From: Pseudomonas parasichuanensis
GTDB lineage: Bacteria > Pseudomonadota > Gammaproteobacteria > Pseudomonadales > Pseudomonadaceae
Direction of reading: 5' to 3'
NCBI RefSeq assembly: GCF_021601385.1
Contig: NZ_BQHO01000016.1
Span: forward strand, 58,027 to 122,026
DNA length: 64,000 bases
Part shown: positions 34,647 through 43,474 of the stretch, piece by piece
Position numbering within the stretch: the first letter of the stretch is position 1
Layout of the letters: every line of letters begins with the position of its first letter
Notes under the pieces: generated by a model
What the model was told of the DNA's origin: nothing
The model's database searches: none
What the model saw: only the letters and a program-made list of their open reading frames with translations
Position numbers and translations under genes: made by a program

Positions 34647-35576
34647 CTACTCCAGCAAGCGCAACTGCTGCTGCGAGGCCTTGAGCAGGCACTGGCGAAA
34701 ATCCAGCACCGCCTCATCGATGTAGGGCTCGTCGCGCCAGCACACGCCGATGCAGCCTTCGGCATCCACCACGAAATCCAGCGCCTTGACCAGCCCGCGG
34801 TGAGTGAAGTGCTCGGCCACCCGGCCGGACGCCACCGAAAGCATGTCGCTGGTCTGCAGCAACCACAGGTTGGCCATCAGCGACGATGATTCGACCCGGC
34901 TGGGCAGCGGCTTGAGCCCGGCGTTGCTCAGCGCCGAGTCCAGGCGCTGGCGGATGGGCGTGCCTTCGGGCCAGAGGATCCAGTCGAACGCCCGCAGGTC
35001 GTCCCAGCTCAGCTGGGTGCGGGTGGTCAGCGGGTGGCCGGGGCGGGCGATCACCTGCATCGGTTCGCGGAACAGCATCTGGCTGTGCAGCGAGGCGCGT
35101 GGCTGGTAGCTGTCCAGGCGGCCGATCACCAGGTCCAGCTGGCCCAGTTCCAGGCGTTCGAGCAGCACGTTCATGGTGCTTTCCTGCAGCGACACATGGG
35201 CCCGCGGGTGCATCTGCAGGAAGTAGGCGATGGCATCGGGCACCAGGCTTGGCGCCGAGGCCGGTGAGGTGCCGATGGCGATGTTCGGTGCGCTGCCTTC
35301 CTTGAGTGCGTCCATGTTGCTTTGTGCCCGCTGCATCTCGCTGAGGATGCGCCGCACATGGTTGATCAGCAGCTCACCCTGCAAGGTCGGGCGCAGGCCG
35401 CGGGCGTGGCGCTCGAACAGGCTGGTGCCGGCGTCTTCCTCCAGCTCCTTGAGCCATTTCGACAGGCCGGGCTGGGTGGTGTTGGCGTTGCGCGCGGCGT
35501 CGCTGATGCTGCCGGTTTCGGCCAGATCGATCAGCAGGTGCAGGTGGCGCAGGCGCAGTCGGGTGGTCCAGGTCAT
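34647..35576 (-). CDS. LysR-family regulator of the gentisate cluster
   Basis: A 309-residue LysR regulator, counted from the ATG at 35576 (MTWTTRLRLRHLHLLIDLAE). The helix-turn-helix is in residues about 5-65 (SISDAARNANTTQPGLSKWLKELEE). The ligand domain follows. It is divergent from the fumarylpyruvate hydrolase gene across a 141-base AT-rich region, the classic LysR activator layout, and most likely responds to 3-hydroxybenzoate or gentisate. The open frame upstream of this start is not coding. Confidence 0.88.
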   Translation of the reverse strand: MTWTTRLRLRHLHLLIDLAETGSISDAARNANTTQPGLSKWLKELEEDAGTSLFERHARGLRPTLQGELLINHVRRILSEMQRAQSNMDALKEGSAPNIAIGTSPASAPSLVPDAIAYFLQMHPRAHVSLQESTMNVLLERLELGQLDLVIGRLDSYQPRASLHSQMLFREPMQVIARPGHPLTTRTQLSWDDLRAFDWILWPEGTPIRQRLDSALSNAGLKPLPSRVESSSLMANLWLLQTSDMLSVASGRVAEHFTHRGLVKALDFVVDAEGCIGVCWRDEPYIDEAVLDFRQCLLKASQQQLRLLE

Positions 35577-35586
35577 GGCTTTAGCT

Positions 35587-35629
35587 ATACGAATAAATGT
35601 ATGGATGCATGGGAAAATATCATTATTCG
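35587..35629. promoter_or_regulatory. Candidate LysR operator in the divergent gentisate promoter
   Basis: ATAC-N8-GTAT (35587-35602) is a dyad of LysR-box size, and CGAATAA (35590-35596) is mirrored by TTATTCG (35623-35629). Both lie between the divergent starts at 35576 and 35718. Confidence 0.4.
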
Positions 35630-35717
35630 GATAAGGGTCGCAGGTTTTTAATGGGTCACCGCCGGGGCGCTCCATAGGCCCCGGGCAGCCTGAGCCACTC
35701 ATTACCTGGAGCCCTCC

Positions 35718-36416
35718 ATGCGCTACGTGTTCGAGCCGCAAGCCCCGGTGACCCTCGCGGTCGCCGGCAGTGAGCAGCAATTTCCGGTACGCCGCGTCTA
35801 CTGCGTAGGCCGCAACTACGCCGCCCATGCCCGCGAAATGGGCTTCGACCCGGACCGCGAGCCGCCGTTCTTCTTCTGCAAGCCCGCCGACGCGGTCATC
35901 CCCGTAGCCTACGGCCAGGTGCTGGAGCTGGCGTACCCCGCGCAGACCGACAACTACCACTACGAGATCGAGCTGGTGGTGGCCATCGGCAAGGCCGGCC
36001 GCGACATCCCCCTGGAGCAGGCCAACGACCATGTCTATGGCTATGCCGTGGGCCTGGACATGCCCCGCCGCGACCTGCAGATGAAGATGCGCGAGATGGG
36101 CCGCCCGTGGGAGATCGGCAAGGCCTTCGACGCCTCGGCGCCGATTGGCCCGCTGCACCCTGCCAGCCAGCTCGGCCATCCGGCCCGGGCCGGCCTGTGG
36201 CTGCAGGTGGATGGCGTGGACAAGCAGCGCAGCGACATCGACAAGCTGATCTGGTCGGTGCCGGAAACCATCAGTTACCTGTCGCGCTTTTTCGAGTTGC
36301 AACCTGGCGACCTGGTCATGACCGGCACCCCCGAAGGTGTCGGCCCGGTGGTCGCCGGCGAGCGCATGAGCGGGGGCGTCGAAGGCCTGGGTGAAATCCA
36401 GGTCGCTGTCATCTGA
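35718..36416 (+). CDS. Fumarylpyruvate hydrolase (FAH family)
   Basis: A 232-residue FAH-fold enzyme. [20 protein letters not shown] and [14 protein letters not shown] are the family start; the metal-binding acidic residues lie in [12 protein letters not shown] and [14 protein letters not shown]. In this cluster the reaction is hydrolysis of 3-fumarylpyruvate to fumarate and pyruvate, the last step of the glutathione-dependent gentisate route. It opens the five-gene operon. Confidence 0.88.
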   Translation: MRYVFEPQAPVTLAVAGSEQQFPVRRVYCVGRNYAAHAREMGFDPDREPPFFFCKPADAVIPVAYGQVLELAYPAQTDNYHYEIELVVAIGKAGRDIPLEQANDHVYGYAVGLDMPRRDLQMKMREMGRPWEIGKAFDASAPIGPLHPASQLGHPARAGLWLQVDGVDKQRSDIDKLIWSVPETISYLSRFFELQPGDLVMTGTPEGVGPVVAGERMSGGVEGLGEIQVAVI

Positions 36417-36506
36417 TCCGCTCCGGGGCCGGCGCCACGACCGCCGGCCCCGACCCTTTCGGCCATTCACGGCCCGCCCTGCCTGGCGGGGCCGGAGGAT
36501 CCACCC

Positions 36507-37862
36507 ATGACTTCCACGGATAACAACAACAGTGTGGATGTGCAGGACTTCATCGACAGCCGGCCGGTCGGCCGCTATCAGTGGCTGATCCTGAGCCTGT
36601 GCTTTCTGGTCACGGCCATCGATGGTCTGGACACCGCTGCCGTCGGTTTCATCGCCCCGGCCCTGCGCGACGAGTGGGGGCTGACCGCGGCGCAACTCAA
36701 TCCGGTGCTGGGCGCCTCGTTGCTGGGGCTGATGGTCGGCGCCTTCATCGCCGGCCCGCTGGCCGACCGCTTCGGGCGCAAGCGCGTGCTGTTGCTGTCG
36801 GTGCTGTGCTTCGGCAGCTGGAGCCTGGCGGCCTGTTTTGCCCAGGATGTGGAGGGCCTCACCGTCATGCGCTTTCTCACCGGGCTGGGCCTGGGTGGCG
36901 CCATGCCCCAGGCCATTACCCTGACCTCTGAATATTGCCCGCAACGCCGGCGCGCCGTGCTGGTCACCAGCATGTTCTGCGGTTTCACCCTGGGCTCGGC
37001 GCTGGGCGGCGTGATCGCGGCGCACTTGGTGCCGGTGCATGGCTGGCGCAGTGTGTTGTTGCTGGGCGGCGTACTGCCGCTGTTGTGCCTGCCGCTGCTG
37101 TACATCTGCCTGCCTGAGTCGGTGCGCTTTCTGGTGCAGCGCGGCGCGCCGGCGCAGCGGATTACCGCCATTTTGCAGCGCATTGCCCGGCAGCCGTTGC
37201 CGGCTGATCAGCATTACGCCATCGACCGGGGCGCGAGCCTGCCGGGCCAGTCGCCGGTGCGGCAGATCTTTTCAGGCCGGCAGCGGGCCGGCACCTGGCT
37301 GCTGTGGACGACGTTCGGCATGAGCCTGCTGATCATCTACCTGATGACCAGCTGGCTGCCGACCCTGGTCAAGGACACCGGCCTGTCGCTGAGCCAGGCC
37401 GCCCAAGTGAGTGCGCTGTTCCAGCTGGGCGGCACCCTTGGTGCAGTGCTGCTCGGCGCCGCGATGGACCGTTGCAACCCGTTCCGCGTGCTGGCCACGG
37501 CCTACCTCGGCGGCGCCCTGTGCCTGCTGCTGATCGGCCTGGGCCACCAGCACCTGCCGCTGTTGGCGCTGGGGGTGTTCGGCATGGGGTTCTGCATCAG
37601 CGGCTCCCAGGTCGGTGCCAACGCCCTGGCCGCCAATTTCTACCCCACTCGCATGCGCTCGACCGGCATCAGCTGGGCCCATGGCGTGGGCCGTATCGGC
37701 GCGGTGCTCGGCACCCTGGGCGGCGGCTGGATGCTGGCCATGGGGGCGGGGTTCAGCGCGATCTTCTGCGTGCTGATGCTGCCGGCCTTGCTGGCAGGCG
37801 CCGCGGTCCTGGCCATGGGCCTGCGATACGGCCGGGCGTCGGCGCCGGTCACCGTACATTGA
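36507..37862 (+). CDS. MFS aromatic acid:H+ symporter (3-hydroxybenzoate or gentisate uptake)
   Basis: A 451-residue 12-helix transporter of the aromatic acid:H+ symporter group. The cytoplasmic loop motif between helices 2 and 3 reads GPLADRFGRKR, and the first helix carries the Asp-containing ITAIDGLDTAAVGF stretch typical of BenK/PcaK-like carriers. GGAGG precedes the ATG. Placement between the FAH and isomerase genes identifies the likely substrate as 3-hydroxybenzoate or gentisate (MhbT/GenK-like). Confidence 0.87.
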   Translation: MTSTDNNNSVDVQDFIDSRPVGRYQWLILSLCFLVTAIDGLDTAAVGFIAPALRDEWGLTAAQLNPVLGASLLGLMVGAFIAGPLADRFGRKRVLLLSVLCFGSWSLAACFAQDVEGLTVMRFLTGLGLGGAMPQAITLTSEYCPQRRRAVLVTSMFCGFTLGSALGGVIAAHLVPVHGWRSVLLLGGVLPLLCLPLLYICLPESVRFLVQRGAPAQRITAILQRIARQPLPADQHYAIDRGASLPGQSPVRQIFSGRQRAGTWLLWTTFGMSLLIIYLMTSWLPTLVKDTGLSLSQAAQVSALFQLGGTLGAVLLGAAMDRCNPFRVLATAYLGGALCLLLIGLGHQHLPLLALGVFGMGFCISGSQVGANALAANFYPTRMRSTGISWAHGVGRIGAVLGTLGGGWMLAMGAGFSAIFCVLMLPALLAGAAVLAMGLRYGRASAPVTVH

Positions 37863-37881
37863 TCTGGACAGGAACACCTTC

Positions 37882-38520
37882 ATGAAGCTGCACAGTTTCT
37901 TCAACAGCTCGACCTCCTACCGGGTGCGCATCGCGCTCGCCCTCAAGGGGCTTTCCTATGCCCATGCAGGTATCAACCTGCGCGAGGGCCAGCAGCGCAG
38001 CCCGGCGCACCGCGCGCTCAGCCCGATCGGCGGCGTGCCGGTACTGGAAGTGGAGGGCGCGGTGCTTACCCAGTCGCTGGCGATCATCGACTACCTCGAC
38101 CTGCAGCACCCCGAGCCACGGCTGATCCCGTCGGATGCGCTGCAGCGTGCCCGGGTGCTGGAAATCGCCAACCTGATCGGGTGCGACATCCACCCGCTGA
38201 ACAACGTGCGCGTACTCAACTACCTGCAGAACGTAATGGAAGTCAGCCCCGAGCAGAAATCGGCCTGGTACCGCCACTGGGTAGCCGAAGGCCTGGCGGC
38301 GGTCGAGACGTTGCTCGAGCGCAATGGGCCGGGTGATTTCTGCGTGGGCGACACGCCAACCCTGGCCGACTGCTGCCTGGTGCCCCAGGTGGCCAACGCC
38401 GAGCGCATGGGCTGTGAGCTGTTCGCCTACCCCCGGGTCATGGCCATCTACAGCCAGTGCCTGGAGCTGCCGGCGTTCCAGGCAGCGGCGCCGCAACGCC
38501 AGCCCGATTTCATCGCATGA
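37882..38520 (+). CDS. Maleylpyruvate isomerase (zeta-class GST)
   Basis: A 212-residue zeta-class glutathione transferase. The active-site segment FFNSSTSYRVRIALALKG (about residues 7-22) is the hallmark of maleylacetoacetate and maleylpyruvate isomerases, and LTQSLAIIDYLD is the glutathione-binding block. Given the neighbours it isomerises maleylpyruvate to fumarylpyruvate with glutathione as cofactor. It lies 19 bases after the transporter gene. Confidence 0.9.
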   Translation: MKLHSFFNSSTSYRVRIALALKGLSYAHAGINLREGQQRSPAHRALSPIGGVPVLEVEGAVLTQSLAIIDYLDLQHPEPRLIPSDALQRARVLEIANLIGCDIHPLNNVRVLNYLQNVMEVSPEQKSAWYRHWVAEGLAAVETLLERNGPGDFCVGDTPTLADCCLVPQVANAERMGCELFAYPRVMAIYSQCLELPAFQAAAPQRQPDFIA

Positions 38521-38581
38521 CCCGGGCGCAGGTTCCTGCCTTTTACCGAGCCTGCGCCGCAACACTCTGGAGACTCGCACC

Positions 38582-39781
38582 ATGACTGCACAAAAGCACA
38601 ATCAGTCGATCATCGTCGTCGGCGGTGGCATCGGCGGCCTCGCCGCCGCCCAGGCGCTGACCCAGCAAGGTATTGCCGTGCTGCTGCTGGAACAGGCCGA
38701 CCATATCGGCGAAATCGGTGCCGGCATCCAGCTCGGCCCCAACGCCTACGCCGCCCTCGATGCGCTGGGCGCCGGCGAGGCGGCGCGCAGCCGCTCGGTG
38801 TTCACCGACCACCTGATCATGATGGATGCCATCGATGCCCACGAAGTGGCGCGCATCGAGGTCGGCCAGGCGTTCCGTGAGCGCTTCGCCAACCCCTACG
38901 GTGTGATCCATCGCGCCGATATCCACCTGTCGATCCTCGAGGCGGTGCAGAACAACCCGCTAATCAGTTTCCGGACCTCGGTGCGTATCGAGCGGCTGGA
39001 GCAGGATGCCGAGGGGGTCACCCTCACGGACAGCAATGGCAACCGCTACCACGCCGACGCCGTGATCGGTTGCGATGGTGTGCGCTCGGTGGTGCGCGAG
39101 GCGCTGGATGGCACGCCGCCACGGGTGACCGGGCATGTGGTGTATCGCGCGGTGGTCGAGGAGCACGACATGCCCGAGGACCTGCGGGTCAATGCGCCGA
39201 TGCTGTGGGCCGGCCCGCGCTGCCACCTGGTGCATTACCCGCTGCGTGGTGGCCGCCAGTACAACCTGGTGGTGACCTTCCACAGCAACCAGCAGGAGGA
39301 GTGGGGTGTCACCGACGGCAGCAAGGAAGAAGTGCTGCGCTACTTCGAAGGCATTCACCCGCGCCCACGGCAGATGCTCGACCGCCCGACCTCGTGGCGG
39401 CGCTGGGCCACGGCCGACCGCGACCCGGTGGAGCAGTGGGGGCGAGGCCGCGTCACCTTGCTGGGCGATGCCGCCCACCCGATGACCCAGTACCTGGCCC
39501 AGGGCGCCTGCAGTGCACTGGAGGATGCCGTGGTGCTCGGCCAGGCCGTGCGCCAGTGCGACTTCGACCTGGCGGCGGCGTTCAAGCTGTACGAGACCAT
39601 CCGCATTCCGCGCACCGCGCGCATCCTCTGGTCGGCCCGCGAAATGGGCCGGCTCTACCACGCCAAGGGCGTCGAGCGGCAGGTGCGCAACCAGCTGTGG
39701 GACGGGCGCAGCCAGGCGCAATTCTACGATGCCATCCAGTGGCTGTACGGCTGGAACCTCGGCAACTGCATGAAGCACTGA
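38582..39781 (+). CDS. 3-Hydroxybenzoate 6-monooxygenase
   Basis: A 399-residue FAD monooxygenase. The FAD-binding GGGIGGLAAAQALTQQG lies at about 17-35, the DG motif in VIGCDGVRSVVREAL, and the second FAD motif in GRVTLLGDAAHPMTQYLAQG. The EIGAGIQLGPNAYAALDALG block is typical of the salicylate/3-hydroxybenzoate hydroxylase group. Placement beside gentisate dioxygenase supports hydroxylation of 3-hydroxybenzoate at C6 to gentisate with NADH and O2. The start at 38582 is chosen as the first codon of the FAD fold; the longer open frame overlaps the isomerase gene. Confidence 0.88.
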   Translation: MTAQKHNQSIIVVGGGIGGLAAAQALTQQGIAVLLLEQADHIGEIGAGIQLGPNAYAALDALGAGEAARSRSVFTDHLIMMDAIDAHEVARIEVGQAFRERFANPYGVIHRADIHLSILEAVQNNPLISFRTSVRIERLEQDAEGVTLTDSNGNRYHADAVIGCDGVRSVVREALDGTPPRVTGHVVYRAVVEEHDMPEDLRVNAPMLWAGPRCHLVHYPLRGGRQYNLVVTFHSNQQEEWGVTDGSKEEVLRYFEGIHPRPRQMLDRPTSWRRWATADRDPVEQWGRGRVTLLGDAAHPMTQYLAQGACSALEDAVVLGQAVRQCDFDLAAAFKLYETIRIPRTARILWSAREMGRLYHAKGVERQVRNQLWDGRSQAQFYDAIQWLYGWNLGNCMKH

Positions 39782-39811
39782 GCCGCCCATTCATTTCTTG
39801 AGGAATTCGTC

Positions 39812-40900
39812 ATGTCCAACCCTCACAACGCCATGGCCCCGGACGACAGCCCCGAACTGCGCCAGCTGTACGCCGACTTTGCCGCCGGGCACATGATGCC
39901 GCTGTGGACCCAGATCGGTAACCTGATGCCGCGCCAGCCCATGCCACGCGCGGTGCCCCATGTGTGGAAATGGTCCGCGTTGTACCCGCTGGCCAAGCTT
40001 TCCGGTGACCTGGTACCGGTGGGCCGTGGCGGCGAGCGCCGCGCCATCGGCCTGGGCAACCCCGGCCTTGACGGCCGCCCCTACATCAGCCCGACCCTGT
40101 GGTGCGCCATCCAGTACCTCGGCCCGCGCGAGACCGCGCCCGAGCACCGCCATGCGCAGAACGCCTTCCGCTTCGTGATCGAAGGCGAGGGTGTGTGGAC
40201 CGTGGTCAACGGCGACCCGGTGCGCATGAGCCGCGGTGACCTGCTGCTGACCCCGGGCTGGAACTTCCACGGCCACCAGAACGTGACCGACCAACCCATG
40301 GCCTGGATCGACGGGCTGGATATCCCGTTCTCTTACCAGAACGATGTCGGCTTCTTCGAATTCGGCTCCGACACGCTCACCGACCTGAGCACGCCGCAGC
40401 ACTCCCGTGGCGAGCGGCTGTGGTGCCACCCCGGGTTGCGGCCATTGTCGGGGTTGGCCAACACGGTCAGCTCGCCGATTGGTGCCTATCGCTGGGCGCA
40501 CACCGACCGCGCGCTGGCCGAGCAACTGCGGTTGGAAGAGGAGGGCTACCCCGGTGTGGTCGAACCGGGCCATGCGGCAGTGCGCTACATCAACCCGACC
40601 ACCGGCGGCGATGTGATGCCGACCATCCGTGCCGAGTTCCACCGCTTGCGCCCCGGCGCGGCGACGGCCGAGCGGCGCGAGGTGGGCTCACGGGTGTTCC
40701 AGGTGTTCGAGGGTGTGGGGCACGTGGTGCTCGACGGCGTCAACCGCCGGTTGGAGAAGGGCGATGTATTCGTCATCCCGTCGTGGGTCAGCTGGTCGCT
40801 GCAGGCCGAAGGGCCGTTCGACCTGTTCAGTTTCACCGATGCGCCGATCATGGAGCGCCTGAGTTTCGACCGGGCCATGGTCAACGGGCAGCTGGTGTGA
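39812..40900 (+). CDS. Gentisate 1,2-dioxygenase
   Basis: A 362-residue bicupin ring-cleaving dioxygenase. The N-terminal cupin has the iron-ligand run APEHRHAQNAFRFVIEGEG and later GWNFHGHQN; the second cupin has TAERREVGSRVFQVFEGVGHVVLDG and FVIPSWVSWSLQAE. It opens gentisate between C1 and C2 to maleylpyruvate, using Fe(II) and O2. RBS TTGAGGAA precedes the ATG. It ends the operon 109 bases before tRNA-Val copy 2. Confidence 0.92.
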   Translation: MSNPHNAMAPDDSPELRQLYADFAAGHMMPLWTQIGNLMPRQPMPRAVPHVWKWSALYPLAKLSGDLVPVGRGGERRAIGLGNPGLDGRPYISPTLWCAIQYLGPRETAPEHRHAQNAFRFVIEGEGVWTVVNGDPVRMSRGDLLLTPGWNFHGHQNVTDQPMAWIDGLDIPFSYQNDVGFFEFGSDTLTDLSTPQHSRGERLWCHPGLRPLSGLANTVSSPIGAYRWAHTDRALAEQLRLEEEGYPGVVEPGHAAVRYINPTTGGDVMPTIRAEFHRLRPGAATAERREVGSRVFQVFEGVGHVVLDGVNRRLEKGDVFVIPSWVSWSLQAEGPFDLFSFTDAPIMERLSFDRAMVNGQLV

Positions 40901-40965
40901 GCCACGGGTGTTGCCGGCCGCTCTGGCTTGTTTCGCAAAGTTTTTGATTTTTTTGAAAAAAACGC

Positions 40966-40994
40966 TTTACAGGTAGGTCTTCGATCACTAATAT
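40966..40994 (+). promoter_or_regulatory. tRNA-Val promoter, copy 2
   Basis: TTTACA (40966-40971), a 17-base spacer and TAATAT (40989-40994). The upstream part differs from the promoter of copy 1; identity begins within the -10 box. Confidence 0.75.
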
Positions 40995-41092
40995 GCGCCC
41001 CACACGACAGGCACATAGCTCAGTTGGTTAGAGCACCACCTTGACATGGTGGGGGTCGTTGGTTCGAGTCCAATTGTGCCTACCAAACAAAG
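40993..41092 (+). repeat. 100-base exact direct repeat around tRNA-Val, copy 2
   Basis: Exact copy of 27974-28073. Beyond both ends the two loci diverge, although the following terminators are still similar. Confidence 0.9.
41010..41085 (+). tRNA. tRNA-Val(GAC), copy 2
   Basis: A 76-base tRNA with encoded CCA, identical to the gene at 27991-28066: anticodon loop TTGACAT (GAC), T-arm loop TTCGAGT. Confidence 0.95.
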
Positions 41093-41113
41093 TCCCGGCT
41101 TCCGGGCATCAAG

Positions 41114-41143
41114 AAGGGCGATCCGAAAGGGTCGCCCTTTTTG
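41114..41143 (+). terminator. Intrinsic terminator after tRNA-Val copy 2
   Basis: Stem AAGGGCGA ... TCGCCCTT followed by TTTTG. It is related to, but not identical with, the terminator after copy 1. Confidence 0.85.
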
Positions 41144-41177
41144 CTTTGCGCGTCCGATGTCCGGGCCGCTGCCAGCA

Positions 41178-42116
41178 TTACACCGGCAAGCTCTGGTACG
41201 ACTGCTCTTCCCCAGGGCTGCGGGCGAACTCGCGCTTGTACTCGCGGCTGAACTGCGAGGTGCTCTGGTAGCCCACCCGGTGCGCCGCCTGGGCCACGCC
41301 CAGGCCTTCGCCGATCAGCATCTGCTGGGCCTTGAGCAGGCGCAGGCGCTTGAGGTACTGCATCGGCGCCAGCTCGGTGCTGCGCTTGAAGTGCTCGTGG
41401 AAGGTCGACACGCTCATGTTGGCCCGGCTGGCCAGCTCCTCGACGCTCAGGGCTTCGGCGTAATGCTCACGCAAGAAGGCCAGGGCGGCGCCGATGCGGG
41501 CGAAGTGGCCCTGCTGTTCGACCAGCGCCCGCAACACCCCGGCCTGTGGCCCGCGCAAGGCGCAGTAGAGCACCTCGCGCACCCGCGCCGGGCCCAGCAC
41601 CTTGGCGTCCAGCGGGTCCTGCAGGCACTGCAGCAGGCGTTCGACGCTGTCGCGCATGGCCGCATCCAGCGCCGCCGAGCTCATCGATTGCGGGGTTTGA
41701 ACCTGCACCGCCGCATCCGGTGCCAGGTTCATGCTTTGCACCAGCTCCCCCAGCTGCGCCCGGTCGATGTCCACCGATACACCCAACAGCGGCGCGTCGG
41801 GGGTGGCGAAGGTTTCGCACATGAACGGCACCGACAGCGCCTGGATCAGGTAATGCCCGGCGCCGTACTCCAGAGTGCGCGGGCCCAGGCGCGCCAGTTT
41901 GCTGCCCTGGGCCAGGATGATCAGGCTGGGTTCGTAGATCTGCGGGCTGCTGGCCACGTAGTGGTCCCAGGTCAGCACCTTGACCTGGGGCAGGGCGGTG
42001 GGCACGAAGCCTGGGCGTGTGGCGAGGCCGCGGATCAATGAACAGAGCGTGGCGTTGGCATCCACGTGGCGGGTGAGGTGCATGGTCAACCTGGGCAGAG
42101 AATCGGACAGTGGCAT
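41178..42116 (-). CDS. AraC-family transcriptional regulator
   Basis: A 312-residue regulator. The N-terminal cupin-like AraC_N region contains YEPSLIILAQGSKLARLG and GHYLIQALSVPFMCET; the C-terminal double helix-turn-helix spans about 215-305 (LSVEELASRANMSVSTFHEHFKR and RVGYQSTSQFSREYKREF). It is divergent from the alcohol dehydrogenase gene at 42259 across 142 bases and is its likely regulator. Confidence 0.9.
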   Translation of the reverse strand: MPLSDSLPRLTMHLTRHVDANATLCSLIRGLATRPGFVPTALPQVKVLTWDHYVASSPQIYEPSLIILAQGSKLARLGPRTLEYGAGHYLIQALSVPFMCETFATPDAPLLGVSVDIDRAQLGELVQSMNLAPDAAVQVQTPQSMSSAALDAAMRDSVERLLQCLQDPLDAKVLGPARVREVLYCALRGPQAGVLRALVEQQGHFARIGAALAFLREHYAEALSVEELASRANMSVSTFHEHFKRSTELAPMQYLKRLRLLKAQQMLIGEGLGVAQAAHRVGYQSTSQFSREYKREFARSPGEEQSYQSLPV

Positions 42117-42258
42117 CTTCGCAGAATCGCAGTTCAGCGCCAGAGGCGGCCTGGCGATTCCGGAGAATCAGGCATGCATGCCGGAGAATCGGCGGTGGGC
42201 GAGGGCGGTATTGGCGCACAAAATGCGCCGCCTGAATCGTTTCACTTTCGAGGTCCCC

Positions 42259-43311
42259 ATGTACAACGCCATCGGCTACGCCGCCCAGACCCCTGCCAGC
42301 CCCCTGGCCCCCATGACCTTCCAGCGCCGTAGCCCGCGCGCCGATGACGTTGCCATCGAAATCCTTTACTGCGGCGTGTGCCATTCCGACATTCACCAGG
42401 CACGCAACGAGTGGGGCATTGCCGTGTACCCGCTGATGCCGGGCCACGAAATTGTTGGCCGGGTCACTGCGGTGGGCGAAAAAGTCAGCCGCTATCAGGT
42501 CGGTGACCTGGTCGGCGTGGGTTGCATGGTGGACTCCTGCCGCCAGTGCGAGGCTTGCCGCCAGGACGTCGAGCAGTACTGCCTGCAAGGCCCGACCATG
42601 ACCTACGCCAGCCCCGACCGCGTGGACGGCAGCAACACCATGGGCGGCTACTCCAACAGCATCGTGGTCAGCGAACACTTCGTGCTGCGCATTCCCCAGG
42701 GCCTGGACCTGGCCAGCGCGGCGCCGATCCTCTGCGCTGGCATCACCACCTACTCGCCACTCAAGCACCATGGCGTCGGCCCCGGCCACAAGGTCGGCGT
42801 GCTGGGCATGGGCGGCCTGGGCCACATGGGCATCAAGTTCGCCAAGGCGCTGGGCGCCGAGGTGACCCTGTTCACCCGCTCTGCGAGCAAGGCCGAAGAA
42901 GCGCGCCGCCAGGGCGCCGACCATGTGATCGTGTCCACCGATGCCGAGCAGATGCGCGCCGCCGCCGGGCGTTTCGACTTCCTGCTCGACACCATTCCGG
43001 TGCAGCACGACCTTAACCCGTACCTGGAAACCCTGGCGTTTGGCGGCGTGCATATTCTGGTTGGGCTGATCGAGCCGATCGATCCGCCGGTGCATGCCGC
43101 CAACCTGGTGATGAAGCGCCGGGTGCTGGCCGGGTCGTTGATCGGCGGTATCGCCGAGACCCAGGAGGTGCTGGATTTCTGTGCCGAGCATGGGATCAGT
43201 TGCGATATCGAGATGCTGGATATCCGCAATATCAACCAGGCGTATGAGCGGATGATTGTTGGGGATGTGAAGTATCGGTTTGTGATTGACATGGCGACGT
43301 TGCAAGGCTGA
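42259..43311 (+). CDS. Zinc-dependent NAD(P) alcohol dehydrogenase
   Basis: A 350-residue medium-chain dehydrogenase of the cinnamyl-alcohol dehydrogenase type (YahK/AdhA-like). The catalytic zinc ligands lie in YCGVCHSDIHQA and PLMPGHEIVGRV; the structural zinc site is CMVDSCRQCEACRQDVEQYC; the cofactor motif is GVLGMGGLGHMGIKFAKALG. It reduces aldehydes, usually with NADPH. The start at 42259 follows a GAGG site. The divergent AraC regulator suggests induction by an aldehyde or alcohol. Confidence 0.9.
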   Translation: MYNAIGYAAQTPASPLAPMTFQRRSPRADDVAIEILYCGVCHSDIHQARNEWGIAVYPLMPGHEIVGRVTAVGEKVSRYQVGDLVGVGCMVDSCRQCEACRQDVEQYCLQGPTMTYASPDRVDGSNTMGGYSNSIVVSEHFVLRIPQGLDLASAAPILCAGITTYSPLKHHGVGPGHKVGVLGMGGLGHMGIKFAKALGAEVTLFTRSASKAEEARRQGADHVIVSTDAEQMRAAAGRFDFLLDTIPVQHDLNPYLETLAFGGVHILVGLIEPIDPPVHAANLVMKRRVLAGSLIGGIAETQEVLDFCAEHGISCDIEMLDIRNINQAYERMIVGDVKYRFVIDMATLQG

Positions 43312-43474
43312 AAACGCAAAGCCCGCGCTGACCAGACGTTGCAGGAAAATGCCTTGGCCTGAAGCAAGTGCATTTTGTTAAGCCGGTCGGAGTACCCATT
43401 TGCACAAGCGAATGCGATTCCGACCGTTTTCGCCGCGCGGTGTATGCAAGGCCACGCTGGTTTGCGTAACAGCG

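Noticed and set aside
27974-41092. Calling the tRNA-bounded segment an integrative element
   Set aside because: There is no integrase, excisionase or transfer gene. The repeats are whole tRNA genes and lie in the same orientation, which favours recombination rather than site-specific integration.
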